Assembly (NCBI GenBank): GCA_036873755.1
Contig: JAVTVY010045324.1
Location: 1 to 64,000 of the forward strand
Source of the DNA: Hanleya hanleyi
Lineage: Eukaryota; Mollusca; Polyplacophora; Lepidopleurida; Hanleyidae
Length of the DNA stretch: 64,000 bases
Direction: 5' to 3'
Shown: piece by piece, positions 1 through 9,685 of the stretch
How the letters are laid out: each line of letters opens with the position of its first letter
Numbering within the stretch: position 1 is the stretch's first letter
The notes under the pieces: generated by a model
Told to the model about the DNA's origin: nothing
What the model saw: the letters and a program-made list of their open reading frames with translations, nothing else
Database searches by the model: none
Program-made: the position numbers and the translations under genes

Positions 1-76
1 TCAAGTCAGGTCAGGTAAGTCAGATTGAATACACCCTTTCCCTAAAAATCAACTCCTTTTATACATTTTACTACTC

Positions 77-600
77 GCGGCCATCTTGTACCCACCTCCT
101 CCACATGGCGGCCATCTTGTACCCACCTCCCACATGGCGGCCATCTTGTACCCACCTCCCACATGGCGGCCATCTTGTACCCACCTCCCACATCATGACA
201 CTGGCGGCCATCTTGTACCCACCTCCCACATGGCGGCCATCTTGTACCCACCTCCCACATCATGACACTCGCGGCCATCCACATGGCGGCCATCTTGTAC
301 CCACCTCCCACATGGCGGCCATCTTGTACCCACCTCCCACATGGCGGCCATCTTGTACCCACCTCCCACATGGCCATCTTGTACCCACCTCCCACATGGC
401 GGCCATCTTGTACCCACCTCCCACATGGCGGCCATCTTGTACCCACCTCCCACATGGCGGCCATCTTGTACCCACCTCCCACATGGCGGCCATCTTGTAC
501 CCACCTCCCACATGGCGGCCATCTTGTACCCACCTCCCACATGGCGGCCATCTTGTACCCACCTCCCACATGGCGGCCATCTTGTACCCACCTCCCACAC
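77..600. repeat. 29-bp minisatellite with YY1-like core
   Basis: Seventeen copies of a 29-bp unit carry the core GGCGGCCATCTTG followed by TACCCACCTCCC and ACAT. Most copies are near identical; two carry an extra CATGACACT segment and one is cut short, so the array still evolves by unequal exchange. Because 29 is not a multiple of three and no frame contains a stop, all frames stay open on both strands; the long reading frames here are an artefact of the repeat. The complement reads CAAGATGGCC, close to the YY1 core. It ends about 50 bp before a CRE/NRF1 cluster, which makes a promoter-proximal role possible but unproven. Confidence 0.95.
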
Positions 601-648
601 ATCACGCATGCGCACACCGCCCCAATACCGCCACAAAACCTACACCTA

Positions 649-678
649 TGACGTCACACCAGGTTCTGCGCATGCGCA
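649..678. promoter_or_regulatory. CRE plus NRF1-type palindrome; candidate promoter
   Basis: A perfect CRE octamer TGACGTCA lies at 649-656 and the palindrome TGCGCATGCGCA at 667-678. The second matches the NRF1 consensus found in many metazoan TATA-less promoters. Further GCATGCGCA words sit at about 606-613. The cluster directly follows the YY1-like minisatellite and precedes the signal-peptide exon at 1773 by 1.1 kb, so it may drive that gene through an untranslated first exon. The motifs are visible; promoter function is inference. Confidence 0.45.
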
Positions 679-1772
679 GTGAGGCGCTATTACGCCAATT
701 AGGGTATTGTATACTACTCATGGTTCGTCTGACAAAGTCGAGGCATGACAGATATATTTTATCGGCCATGGCAAAAACCAGCCGAATGAACATGCTCATA
801 TTTGAACGAACATGCCCGGCAATGTGTCGTATATTTCGTCTCCTGGTTGTTCCGAAGTCGGATGATCGTTGCCATGGATGGTTTTTTTTCTTCTTTAAAT
901 GAAACCTTCATGTCGTTTCCCCTCGAACTTCAAAGGGGTATGTCCTTCAGCTTTTCCTCCTCAGCTTCGCGGCTTCCGCCAGGTCTCGTAAAGCTGACTA
1001 ATCGGCCTCGTGCGTCGTCCGTTGATTGGCTGTTACCTTAACGGTGAAAGAGAACTTTCTCTTGAAAATGGGGTAAGAAAAGGTCGTATTTGCTTAATAA
1101 CTTTAGAGTTATTCATCATAACGCTGCAAAATCTTCAGGCGACTTACCTGATATATTGTTACATGTCGTAACGGAGGTTTTCCAATGAAAGTGTGCATAG
1201 TCTAAATGTTAATAGAGAAAAAACGGGTAGTCTATTCTTATGCAAATTAGACAGACGACAGTTTGTTTTTCCAATACCATCCGATGCGGATATATATCCA
1301 TGGTAGCCTATCGTGGATGTCTCTTCGTTCGATATATTCTTGAATGTATTAGACAAAGACGGCCATTTTTACCTCCATTTTAGAGAGGTGGTTCTCTCTA
1401 ACCTGTTTAAACTGTGATCGTTCAAACCTTAGTGGTGCGAGTACGATATCTAGCGTGGGTGGTTACGGAGTATACAGACCTGCATAAGGAGGATGAGAAC
1501 CATGGTATAGCTTCGTAGCCTATGTATAGTGCATGCAGAATCATTCCTCTTACCGGTGACAAATGAACGCCCCATGGTGGGGCCTCACCTCTGTGTCAAG
1601 TGGTTTAATGTTTCGGTCGGTAGGAAATTGCTATTTAATTGCCGTTTTATAAGATGAAATTTAAGCTAAATGCACCGATTATTTTCACATGTAAGACAAC
1701 TGAACTGGATATCGTACAAAAGATTCTATCCTTTGCTTTCGGGAATGTTCCTTCTGAGGCTGGACTTTAGAT
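679..1772. other. upstream region or 5' UTR and first intron, no recognised gene
   Basis: No convincing coding sequence. A donor-like GTAAGA at 1073 on the + strand and an acceptor-like pyrimidine tract ending at TTTAG (1770) just before the start codon would allow a non-coding first exon. A perfect 6-bp hairpin with a TGG loop lies at 1569-1583. Confidence 0.3.
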
Positions 1773-1857
1773 ATGGCTGACACGTGGCGGTGTAAACACG
1801 CATTCCTGTTCTCGATGATGTCCCTGCTTGCAGTTGTTGCTCAGAAAATTGTGTTTG
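1773..1857 (+). CDS. signal-peptide exon, probable exon 1 of the sushi/EGF gene
   Basis: An ATG at 1773 (G at -3, G at +4) opens 28 codons: MADTWRCK, then the hydrophobic core AFLFSMMSLLAVV, then AQKIVF. This is a typical n-h-c signal peptide with likely cleavage near VVA. The exon ends TTT G followed by the donor GTATGT at 1858, leaving one base of the next codon (phase 1). That phase is exactly what the sushi exon at 18747 requires; joining them makes G+AG = Glu and gives KIVF-EKPCPHP. It is too short to be found by length alone. Linking it to the exon 17 kb away is inference; intervening exons are possible but none was seen. Confidence 0.6.
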
Positions 1858-3029
1858 GTATGTATACACGATAATTAAATCATGCATGCGTCTCATATTG
1901 TATTGTAATTTTTTTGCGGGGAAAAAAATCTAAATAAGCAGTTCTAGAATATTTTAAAGAATTTGTTCGGAGTCAAACGGCCTCTCCTCGAATTCTCAAA
2001 GTCACCACAACAACATGCATCCAGAGTAACTGGAAAGCTGGTAGTATATGTTCGAGTAACAACGCTATAATGAGGAACAGAAGGCTGATCGTCACAGGCT
2101 GCACTTCTAATGTTAGAGCAGCATGTGCGCAGCATATGTGGTATTTGCGGCTATTTAATCATAATGCATTATGAACACAGTTATTATCGTGATATATCAA
2201 GCGATAACCCTTGTTAACAGGCAACGCTATGAACTTGGTTCTAAACAGTTCAGTTCACTTCTTTATGCCGGCGGAACCCGGTAAAAAGTAAAAACTCCAG
2301 CAATAGGATCGTGTTTGGAGTGGCAAAGCAGAAAAAAATATACATGACGGACATACATGTATTTGATTGGCCTACACGGTTGATTATTATGCTTCGTCGA
2401 CGATCTTATTTTTTTAGATGGCCACACAAGACATTGAAGAAATGTTATATTGACCTGATAATTTAGCTTTCAGTATTCTCTGTGGTGGGTAAATGTAACT
2501 TCTCTATCCCTTCTCTTCTTAGGCCTATCTTTCCCTAATTTCTAAATACCAGGAAATAATTATAAACATGTGCTTAAATAGCCAACTGGATAATCAAAAC
2601 TGACTGCTCCAGTTTCATTCACTTTTGACCCACTCAACAGCAATTATAGGAATGAATTCGACAGCAAGTTATAGGCTGAGTTAGCTATATTTGCCAACAC
2701 GTGTAAAAGACGAAATTTCTCTATACATATAGGGACAAAGTTTACTCAGGGTTGAAGGACTGTATTGATTCAGAGCGACTGAATACAACAGTGAACGCTT
2801 TTGTATGAGCTAGCTCGGTAGGTCCAGCATCACTAAATTATTCCTCGTATACAGCTATAAGCTTATGACGTAACTTGCTTAGTTATATAGTCTCACAAGG
2901 ATGTAAAGTTATCCATGTAATTTCCTTGTATAATGTGCGAGAAATAAAAAATAAATTTTCGTACTTTTGTAACTAAGGTAATTGAAGAAAGTTATGCTTT
3001 ATTTGCATATTAAACCTACCAGACCGGGG
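1858..3029. other. intronic or intergenic DNA, nothing recognised
   Basis: AT-rich sequence without a convincing exon, RNA gene or tandem repeat on either strand. Confidence 0.5.
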
Positions 3030-3590
3030 AGGAGCATTACCCCTCATCCCCCCCTCTCCCCGCCACCCACCCAAGCCCCCTGTACTACCAAACTTTCTAT
3101 CCTACTTCCGAAACAAGAAAAACTTGAGAGCTGATACTCCGTGACTTTGTAGCTGATCTTATTGGGGTTCATTTTGAGCTTATTTGCATGACCCCGTGAG
3201 CAGAGGATTAACGGCAAATTCAAAATGGTGGCCATGTGAAGTACCAGAACAGTGATATTTTCGTCATTTTGATTGATTTAATGTCACACTCAAGGTTGTT
3301 TCACTCATATGGTGACAGTCAGTTTGGTTGGTGGAGGAAGCTGGAGTACTCGGAGAGAACCACCGCCCGTCTGTAAGTAAATGACAAGCTTTCACACATG
3401 AAAATTACGTCACTTTTTACATTTTCTGATAGAGCTTTACCGAAGGGTATAGTGTGGTAAGTTTCAGTCCCCTAGCTCAACGGTAAGAAAAATATCCCCC
3501 CCCCCCCACCCAACCCTTTCAGGCCTGGACACTCCCCCACCCCTTTCAGGCCTGGACAGGTCATAAAACGCTCGGTCCAGTTAGGGTTAA
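3030..3590 (+). repeat. dispersed repeat R1, interrupted copy
   Basis: C-rich start, then text matching the complement of 34960-35530: both contain a run reading AAACTTTCT...TTCCGAA, a GAGCAGAGGAT block, a YY1-like CAAAATGGTGGCC block, and GGGTATAGTGTGGTAAGTTTC followed by CCCTAGCTCAA. In this copy the central part is replaced by the TTTCACTCATATGG repeat (about 3285-3400). It ends in homopolymer C (about 3497-3508) and two copies of CCCTTTCAGGCCTGGACA. A mobile-element remnant of unknown class. Confidence 0.75.
3285..3400 (+). repeat. dispersed repeat R2 (TTTCACTCATATGGTGACAG), nested
   Basis: About 100 bp starting near GTCACACTCAAGG and reading through TTGGTTGGTGGAGGAAGC and GAGAGAACCACCGCCCGTC. 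A second copy with the same order lies at 28330-28430. From memory this conserved segment is widespread in molluscan genomes. Here it interrupts repeat R1, so it inserted later. Confidence 0.75.
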
Positions 3591-4370
3591 TAGGACCAAA
3601 TCATCCCAGATAAAGTCGTATTCCAGTCTGAGGTTGCCGATAGGTGTTTTTTGTTGTTGGAGAGGATGCTATATCCAAAGCTATCAAACTCCTTTTTGCA
3701 GTAAACTTAGTATTCAGAAAATAATTATTTGACACCTACTTATTACGCGCTAACACGAAATTCACATTCCATTCCTGCCGAGTTCGTTTTCATAGCAACT
3801 TAAGGCTTTCACCCGTGCACATCTCCTCCGCCAGACCCTCTCGTTATAAGTGCCTAACATTTTCATGCTACAAGTTCCTGCAGCACAATTCAATCCAATT
3901 CTATTTTGCTTTGAACTTCACATCCATTAAGGGCAGTGTACAAAAAAAAAAAAAAATAAATAAATAAAACAAGAAACAAAATGACCTTAACATTTAAACA
4001 CATTTGTAACATATATGGGTAAACGTATATGATATGTAGTCTCAATTATTTGCTGGTAGCATGTTTGGTGTAATTATATAGAGAATGGGCATTACATTGG
4101 CGCGTCAGTATTTGTCTTTTATGCAACTCAAAACATGTAGATATATATTTACAAAAACGAAGAGTCGTGAAACTGCTATTGGGATCAAGTATGAATTGAA
4201 ATAATTTCAAGGTTGGAACAACCGGGGTATTAATATCTCGAAAGAAGCTTCGTTCGTTCCAGAGTATATAAAGGACATTCACGGAGAAAATGATTCTCAT
4301 CTTCAGCAAGGCGTAAATTTTAAACCTTGATAGTGTTTCGTTAGCAGGATTAGATTTATTTTCGTCTGTG
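3591..4370. other. no gene seen; A-rich microsatellite
   Basis: No convincing exon. A poly(A) plus AAAT run at about 3943-3972 may be a retroelement tail, but nothing recognisable precedes it. Confidence 0.5.
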
Positions 4371-5196
4371 ACACGCAGGTCTACAATAGGCTCACGTTGT
4401 TGTTCTAGTGACTTTTTGAAATGCGCCAAGAGTGTGTGATCTCTTACAACTTCCAACCTCCGATCTCATATGACAACCCTGCTAAAACTTCCAACCTCCA
4501 TGACAACCCTGCCTTCGGGCACTTTGAAATTCATTTGCAACTTCTCTGATATTGGGTGGAATGAATCATTGATTCGTTGATTTCCGTTTAGACGTCAATT
4601 CTCTTTCTTCTATCGTTCAACCGTTTAATATCTGAAAATCGAAACATCGGTCAATGTCTTTAGATGTATTAAAAGATCCTTGAATTGCTTACATACCAAG
4701 GGCGATGAGACACAACCTTGTCAGTGGTTCAGCTAATTTGCATACAGCTGATAGACGACTAATAAGTAGAAAAATAAGTCCACTATAGTACTTCTAGTAA
4801 TAATTTTATCTACCCAATATAGATAATTTACAAATCTGCAATACGTAGACAAGTACCTCATTATCATTATGATTATAAATGAATAATACCGGTACTTGAT
4901 ATCGAATTATAGATCATACATCATTACAACAAACGCAACTATTACGTTTCAGAAGTAATGGGAACAAGTCATCAACTTAATCCAATTATGTTTTTAATGC
5001 ATTAGTTTACTGAGTTATTAACTTGAATACTTAGAATTTTGTTTGATCGTTGCGATATAGCTGAAATATTGCTGAACGCGACGTTAAACCTTATTTATCT
5101 CTCTCTCTTCCTTTCGCCCAATTATGTTGTTTAACTTACAGAAAGGACAATACAATTTGGTATGATGTATAGATTAGCTCTGAAGCAATTCGCTTG
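4371..5196 (+). repeat. dispersed repeat R3, left copy
   Basis: Aligns along its length, same orientation, with 61525-62250: both begin at CACGCAGGTCTAC...GGCTC-CG-TTGTTGTTC, pass through CAACCTTGTCAGTGGTTCAGC and end near TTTGGTATGATGT. This copy has lost the head hairpin and the TTC microsatellite of the right copy and has gained a LINE insertion at 4993-5110. The copies are 57 kb apart and clearly diverged. Confidence 0.8.
4993..5110 (+). mobile_element. 5'-truncated LINE 3' end with target-site duplication
   Basis: This segment is absent from the homologous right copy of the host repeat. It contains ATACTTAGAATTTTGTTTGAT, GATATAGCTGAAATATTGCTG and GACGTTAAACC, then a CTCTCT tail, matching the 3' end of the Jockey-like element at 49345-49440. 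CCAATTATGTT flanks it at 4982-4992 and 5118-5128, a target-site duplication of 11 bp or more. The pair of repeat copies therefore gives filled and empty site in one window. Confidence 0.8.
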
Positions 5197-5269
5197 GCAT
5201 TTAACCCTCCACCCTGTTCTATGGCCCACGTTGGAAGATGGCGTGGCGGATGTGGATCAGGTGCTTACA

Positions 5270-5413
5270 GAGGAAGAGCGGCCCTCAGACGATCTGGACT
5301 GGCCATTTGCCATGGAAGATGTGCTGGCAGAAGCCAAAGAAAAAAATCAGAAAGAAACGCCAACCCCGGTTCAAGATATACCCGCCGGGGTCCTTCATTA
5401 TTTGTCAACATGA
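5270..5413 (+). CDS. unrecognised acidic exon-like fragment
   Basis: After an acceptor-like GTGCTTACAG the frame reads an acidic, amphipathic stretch (EERPSDDLDWPFAMEDVLAEAKEK) and ends at a stop at 5413. The open frame extends back to 5162 only through repeat-derived sequence. Composition looks protein-like but no family is recognised. The preceding CCCTCCACCCTGTTCTATGG block recurs at 6650, tying it to the virus-like block that follows. Confidence 0.25.
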   Translation, partial: EEERPSDDLDWPFAMEDVLAEAKEKNQKETPTPVQDIPAGVLHYLST

Positions 5414-6237
5414 AGAGCTGGGAGAAGGAGTTGGACACAGTCCCAAAAGTTCGGCAGCCTATATTGCGTTATCAATGCACGCTTTCGACTGCGCATGCAC
5501 ACTCATCCAGTCCGATGCTCCTCCTCGAGTGCTTCACTATGACACCTGTTGGGAACAGTCAAACGTTGCAAGGCCTGAACAGTAGGGTGTGTACTGCCTG
5601 TTTTACCTCTATCATCGAATTAAAAATATGATATCTCATTTCATTTTTACTGTGTTTGGTGTAAAGTCTGTGTTTCAGTATTTTTGACATTCCAAGATTT
5701 GGAAGAACCACTACAATGTTAATTAATGGTACAGAAAAATGCGCTGACGTGAGAGTATGCATTTTATACTAAAAAACTCTGGCTTGCGAGTTTCATGTCA
5801 GTGTAGTTAGATACAGGAGTATGTAGGCCGTGTTTCAGTATTCCGAATTTCGCTTTTTTGATCGACCCTTCGCTGTGCTATAATACCCTGGTTTGCGTGT
5901 TTGATGTCACTTAGACAAGTTTTATGCTACAATGAATTTATTTGTAATCTATCTATGATTGTATGATATGATTGTATTTGTGATGATCGTAAACTTTCCC
6001 TATCTGGATAGTAATATACCAGAGGGACCTGCATGGGACCGGCGCATACATATCTCGTCTAAAACTGGGCTATATCATCAAGCGCCTCCACTCAAAGTTT
6101 CTCAAATTTGGTGATACATATCGCATGCTGATAGCAAAATACGAGCGTAGCCTGCAAGATCTATGGCGGTACGTTTCGTAATTTGTGTCTAATTCCGCTT
6201 AACTTTCAATTTCGCGCTAATGTTATTATATGAATTA
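5414..6237. other. no gene seen; dispersed-repeat fragment
   Basis: Mostly unrecognised. About 6055-6205 resembles 50280-50370 (both have CATCAAGCG/CACCAAGCG, CTCAA-GTTTCTCAAA and a CGCTTAAC end), so it is repeat-derived. Confidence 0.4.
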
Positions 6238-6312
6238 GGTCTTTGGATTATGGACACGGAAATTCTTTAATGGACGACGCCTGAATATTGAATGACGGAC
6301 TAGACGTTTGTA
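6238..6312 (+). repeat. MITE-like end, family R4
   Basis: Reads GTCTTTGGATTATGGACACG, then GAAATTCTTTAATGGACGACG, then CTGAATATTGAA and GACGGACTAGACG. The same ordered blocks occur at 53320-53394 and 60013-60086 (+) and inverted at 30646-30715, 55151-55201 and, degraded, 59846-59893. Confidence 0.75.
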
Positions 6313-6374
6313 TTGTGTCCTATGTTCGGCTGTTTCCGTACGGTATAGCTAACCAGCACACACAAGCTCGTGGA

Positions 6375-6535
6375 AACGGCCCGGCGCTCTTCGTATTTAC
6401 AATGTATCAGACCGAGACACATTGATTGTATTTGCTGCGTAAATTTTGTGCGAGAAAAGGAGGATTGAAAATTTCCCGCCTGGATCAAGCGCGGACGTGA
6501 AAGAAATCACCACGTACAAACCGAGTCGCCATCGT
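6375..6535 (+). repeat. promoter-like module, copy 1 of 3
   Basis: Contains GTATCAGACCGAGACACATTG, a GTGCGAGAAAAGGAGGATTGAAA block and GACGTGAAAGAAATCACCACG. Copies 2 (6680-6960) and 3 (7525-7745) share the same blocks. This copy lacks the TATA end seen in copy 2. Confidence 0.7.
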
Positions 6536-6644
6536 AGAAGACCGGGATATTTGCTGGTCGGGCCCTGAATCCACAGCAAGAACGGTTACTCTAAACCGTG
6601 CTCGTCTTTGCACAATTGGCTTGGCTAGATGGGGGTAAGGTGCA

Positions 6645-6960
6645 TTTTACCCTCCACCCTGTTCTATGGTTCGCGTTGGAAGATCTCTCCGTATTTACGA
6701 TGTATCAGACCGAGATACATTGATTGTATTTGCGTTACGCAGATTTTGTGCGAAAAAGGAGGATTTAAAATTCTCGCCTGGAACAAGTGCGAACGTGAGA
6801 GAAATCACCACGTGAAAATCGAGTCTGTCTTGATTGGCCCAAACTTGTATCGCGTCTATCTTGATTGGGTAAAAATCGCGCATAGTCTAGAGACCTAAAA
6901 ATACCACAGGCTTTATAAACCCCAGTTTTGCGGGTCTTCTCGTCACAAATCACACACTTT
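6645..6960 (+). promoter_or_regulatory. promoter-like module, copy 2, with TATA-like box
   Basis: Begins with CCCTCCACCCTGTTCTATGG (also at 5205), repeats the module of copy 1, adds two ATTGG words (near 6834 and 6862), and ends with CTTTATAAACC (about 6910) roughly 50 bp before an ATG at 6965. The spacing is that of a compact TATA promoter. Function is inferred. Confidence 0.45.
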
Positions 6961-6964
6961 TACA

Positions 6965-7285
6965 ATGAACTGGGTGAGTAAACAAGAGATTCTAGCGAGA
7001 AAACAAGAAGAGTGAGGAGAAGGATACCCGGTCGGGCCCTGATGAAAAAAGCAAGAATGTCTACAGGAGAAGGCAGACCTATTGGCACTACATACGTGGG
7101 CCTGTCCGGGGCCTTTCCACAAGGAGAAGTGCAGCGAATTCGAACCTCGCCACCGATCCGCCAACCACCACAACTCGGTCAACCCGAGCTGGACCACAAT
7201 TACAGTGTGTCGGAGGGGATTTAAGCTTCACCCTGAAGTGTTCAAACAACAACAACAACACCATTTTGATGCCCCTCGATATTGA
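6965..7285 (+). pseudogene. decayed ORF behind promoter module 2
   Basis: The ATG at 6965 opens MNWVSKQEILARKQEE and stops at 7015. Protein-like text continues to a TGA at 7285 in shifting frames: a Pro/Gln-rich PPIRQPPQLGQPELDHNY in one, and KLHPEVFKQQQQHHFDAPRY at the end of another. Either it is a frameshifted gene, or the GGTGAGT after codon 3 is a donor and the upstream part is an intron. No family recognised. Confidence 0.3.
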
Positions 7286-7320
7286 AAAAAAAACAAACTA
7301 TTTGAACTCTAATACACCGA

Positions 7321-7545
7321 GGGTACCGTTTTCGCAGACCCCGTGAAATTAAAATGCGGACCCCGGCGATAATATGAAATACAAACACTACACGCATTCT
7401 TGTCAGGACCCCATTCACCTGGTACAGTCCTATTTTCGTATACCGGCCCCCGTAAAATTAAAATGTGGGCCCCGGTGATAACATTCAGTCTGGGCAAATC
7501 AAATACATACACTACACGCATTTATGCCAGGATTTTGTACAAAAA
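7321..7545 (+). repeat. ~115-bp direct duplication
   Basis: Two copies (about 7321-7415 and 7431-7540) share CCGTAAAATTAAAATG-GG-CCCCGG-GATAA and CACTACACGCATT. Internal duplication within the virus-like block. Confidence 0.65.
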
Positions 7546-7745
7546 GGGGGATTGAAAATTCCGCGCCTGAAGCAAGGGCAGACGTGAGAGAAATCAGCAC
7601 TTGCAAATCCATTCTGCCTTCATTTGCCGAATATCGCATCGCGTCGATCTTTGTTGGGTGAAATTTGCGCGAGGTTTGGAGAGCTAAAAATAGCAGAATA
7701 CCACCAACATCTATAGAAGCCGTCGAGAAATCGAGCAGACGCCAT
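7525..7745 (+). promoter_or_regulatory. promoter-like module, copy 3
   Basis: Diverged copy of the 6680-6960 module (GGGGGATTGAAAATTCCGCGC, GACGTGAGAGAAATCAGCAC, GGAGAGCTAAAAATA) ending in a CTATAGAAG TATA-like word about 60 bp before the ATG at 7768. Confidence 0.45.
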
Positions 7746-7767
7746 AAATCTGACAATCATAGAGGCC

Positions 7768-8112
7768 ATGACAAATACTGCCTCTTGGAGTAGAATGGTA
7801 CGAATCGTTGACAGCCCCCGTGCATAACGAGCGATCCTGATGGCCCTGTACGCCGACTTGGAAGATAACGCCGGCCGGGAAGATGTTATTCAGATGTTCA
7901 CACTGGGTGTGCTGGATGTTTTGCCGGTAGGACCTGTTCAAGAAGCCGTCTGGACATCTTAGTGCACATTTTTGCGGGATCTTCGACAAGCCCGCGACGC
8001 CGAGAACCAACATCTGTAGCAGTGGCATCTGGTATGCGGCAACGGTTACGGGGGCTGCCATCATCGTGCACCTTCTTTGCAGGCGAACCCACAGGGGAAA
8101 GTCACACGTTAA
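7768..8112 (+). pseudogene. decayed ORF behind promoter module 3
   Basis: One frame runs from the ATG at 7768 to a TAA at 8110-8112 with three in-frame stops. Between them the text is plainly protein-like: MTNTASWSRMVRIVDSPRA, then MALYADLEDNAGREDVIQMF and TLGVLDVLPVGPVQEAVWTS, then LRDLRQARDAENQHL. Keeping frame over 345 bp with only nonsense changes indicates a recently dead gene. Family not recognised; placement directly after a repeated promoter module suggests a compact viral or Polinton-type genome. Confidence 0.4.
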
Positions 8113-8249
8113 GAAAACAATTCAGTGGCCATATTTAGGGCCTAATTCCGCGAAAGAGCACTTATTGATTGGACACGGTAATCATGGTTCAAGCCATGAG
8201 AGCCTAAGAGCCTAAAAATGAAACAATAGAAAGAGGGGCTCAGTAGAGC

Positions 8250-8515
8250 AGATTACCCTTTCTGCCACATTTTCACGATGCCATACCAAACTCGGTCAAA
8301 AAATTTACAAGCTGAGGGTGAGGCGCAACGGATAATGTTAGATGTAGGTGTATTACAAGCCGAGAGTGAGGCGCAACGGATAATATTGGTTGCCGTGGAG
8401 GACAGATCTACGGGTGTGCTACAAGTTGAGAGCCAAACGCCATTTCAACATTGAGTTCCCGTACATTCTACAAGACCTCGTCTATGACGGTCGTACTGGG
8501 TCTACACAGGTATGC
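8250..8515 (+). pseudogene. repeat-containing coding remnant
   Basis: ACAAG-TGAG-GTGAGGCGCAACGGATAAT is repeated near 8308 and 8355 and partly at 8421. In the third copy the frame reads YKLRAKRHFNIEF then PYILQDLVYDGRTGSTQ. It converges on the minus-strand remnant that ends about 8500. No family assigned. Confidence 0.3.
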
Positions 8516-9353
8516 TTGTTATCAAGCGTCGCACATCCCACACATTCGAAGATCCTACTGATTTCCAGGCTTAATTTCTCCAGGTAAGCGGTTTTGTACA
8601 CTTGGTATAAATGCTCTGCAATCTCCGCTGTTAAGGCCTCCGACACAGCCGGTGCAATGGTCTGGAGTTTACGCCGCGCTGTGAGGTGTAATATCGCGGC
8701 TACGATCGATGGCCGTCACATGTGAGCCCTTGTATCATACTGCCAGGTACGGATGTGCATAAACGGCTGACAGTTGTACATAGTGTAGCTGAGAAAAGCT
8801 GGATGTATACACGGCTCTCCGCGCTGGCCGCATACCCGATGAATTTCTCGACTTCTTGGAAGACGTCCGGGCGGTCGGAGAAAGTTTAATATGTCTCGCG
8901 GCTGTCTTCCCTTTCGCTTTTCCAGTGAGATGCGTTGATCGTCATCGATGGTCAATGTTACATTCGGCGATAATGTCCATCGCCGGTTAGCGGTATTCAT
9001 CTCATGGTTGATAATGTCATCACCGCTGGTATTTGACGTAGGCGATATGGGTGGTTCAGGAAGACGTCGGGTTTGGTCTCATGCCTGGTTGGAGGTTCGT
9101 AGAGATCAGCCCCCAAGTCGATGGCTAATGGTTCAGTCTTGATAGCGGAGTTCATTGCAGTATCAATAACGGCGCTATAGTCAGACTTCTGCTGGGCGGT
9201 GGTGCTGTTGGTGGGAGCCTCAAGCTTGGTAAGTGGTGATGATGATGCAAAGTCGATGACAACCGCATTGATATTCAGGGTATACTCAGGGTGGTCATTT
9301 TCGGTGTACACCACCGGCATAGTATAATCAGGATTCATAGTGGTGCGTGACAT
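8500..9353 (-). pseudogene. decayed virus-like gene downstream of the left inverted repeat
   Basis: Starts at an ATG (9353-9351) about 55 bp after a TATA-like TAAATA (9405-9412, minus strand). The first 118 codons begin MSRTTMNPDYTMPVVYTEND; the reading then shifts frame (NTANRRWTLSPNVTLTIDDD) and shifts again to a part rich in paired Cys and His (ECVGC...NKHTC) before a stop near 8500. Two frameshifts break it. The C-terminal C-x2-C...H-x-C pattern could bind zinc. I cannot name the family; the compact layout and TATA spacing favour a viral or Polinton-like origin. Confidence 0.4.
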
Positions 9354-9404
9354 GATTTAGTCTGAACTTCGAGAAAAGTGAATGGAGATCTCGAAAACCG
9401 AGCC

Positions 9405-9637
9405 TATTTATGCCATTTGGCCCCGACGATCGACCAACGTCACCGACGTACTAGCAACGTTTTTGTTTTCATTCATCAATCACAGACGCGCCTCAACGAT
9501 GTCATGTGAACGCACGGGATGACCTGGCCAACGTAGGACGGACGTTACGCGACCGTCATCTTGAAATTCTCCATCTTGGACTAAAGTAGGACGACGGTTG
9601 TGCGATCGCCATTTTGAAAATAGTCATCTTGACACTT
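9405..9637 (-). repeat. inverted repeat IR-L (outward promoter side)
   Basis: About 220 bp that is the complement of 11820-12052. Shared landmarks in order: the CAAGATG...TTTTCAAAAT block, CGTCCTACTTTAG, the AATTTCAAGATG block, GCGTAACGTC, the GAGGCGCGTCTG block, GTACGTCGGTGACGTTGGTC and GATCGT. The minus-strand gene remnant begins just outside it, with the TATA-like box at the junction. Confidence 0.85.
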
Positions 9638-9685
9638 CACATTATAACTGCATTGGAGTTACACATACATACATTCTTTATTATA

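Noticed and set aside
12..20. CAGGTAAGT, a perfect donor at the window edge.
   Set aside because: No open coding sequence before it is visible; only 11 bases of context.
42..902. Long open frames on both strands through the left end (up to 265 codons, repeating ILYPPPTWRPSCTHLPH or its complement).
   Set aside because: All come from a stop-free 29-bp minisatellite that keeps every frame open; no splice or start support.
1569..1583. Hairpin GCCCCA-TGG-TGGGGC as a terminator or microRNA precursor.
   Set aside because: Six-base stem is too short, with no flanking pairing.
5162..5269. N-terminal part of the 83-codon frame ending at 5413.
   Set aside because: Derived from repeat R3, and the equivalent right copy has a stop; only the part after 5270 was kept.
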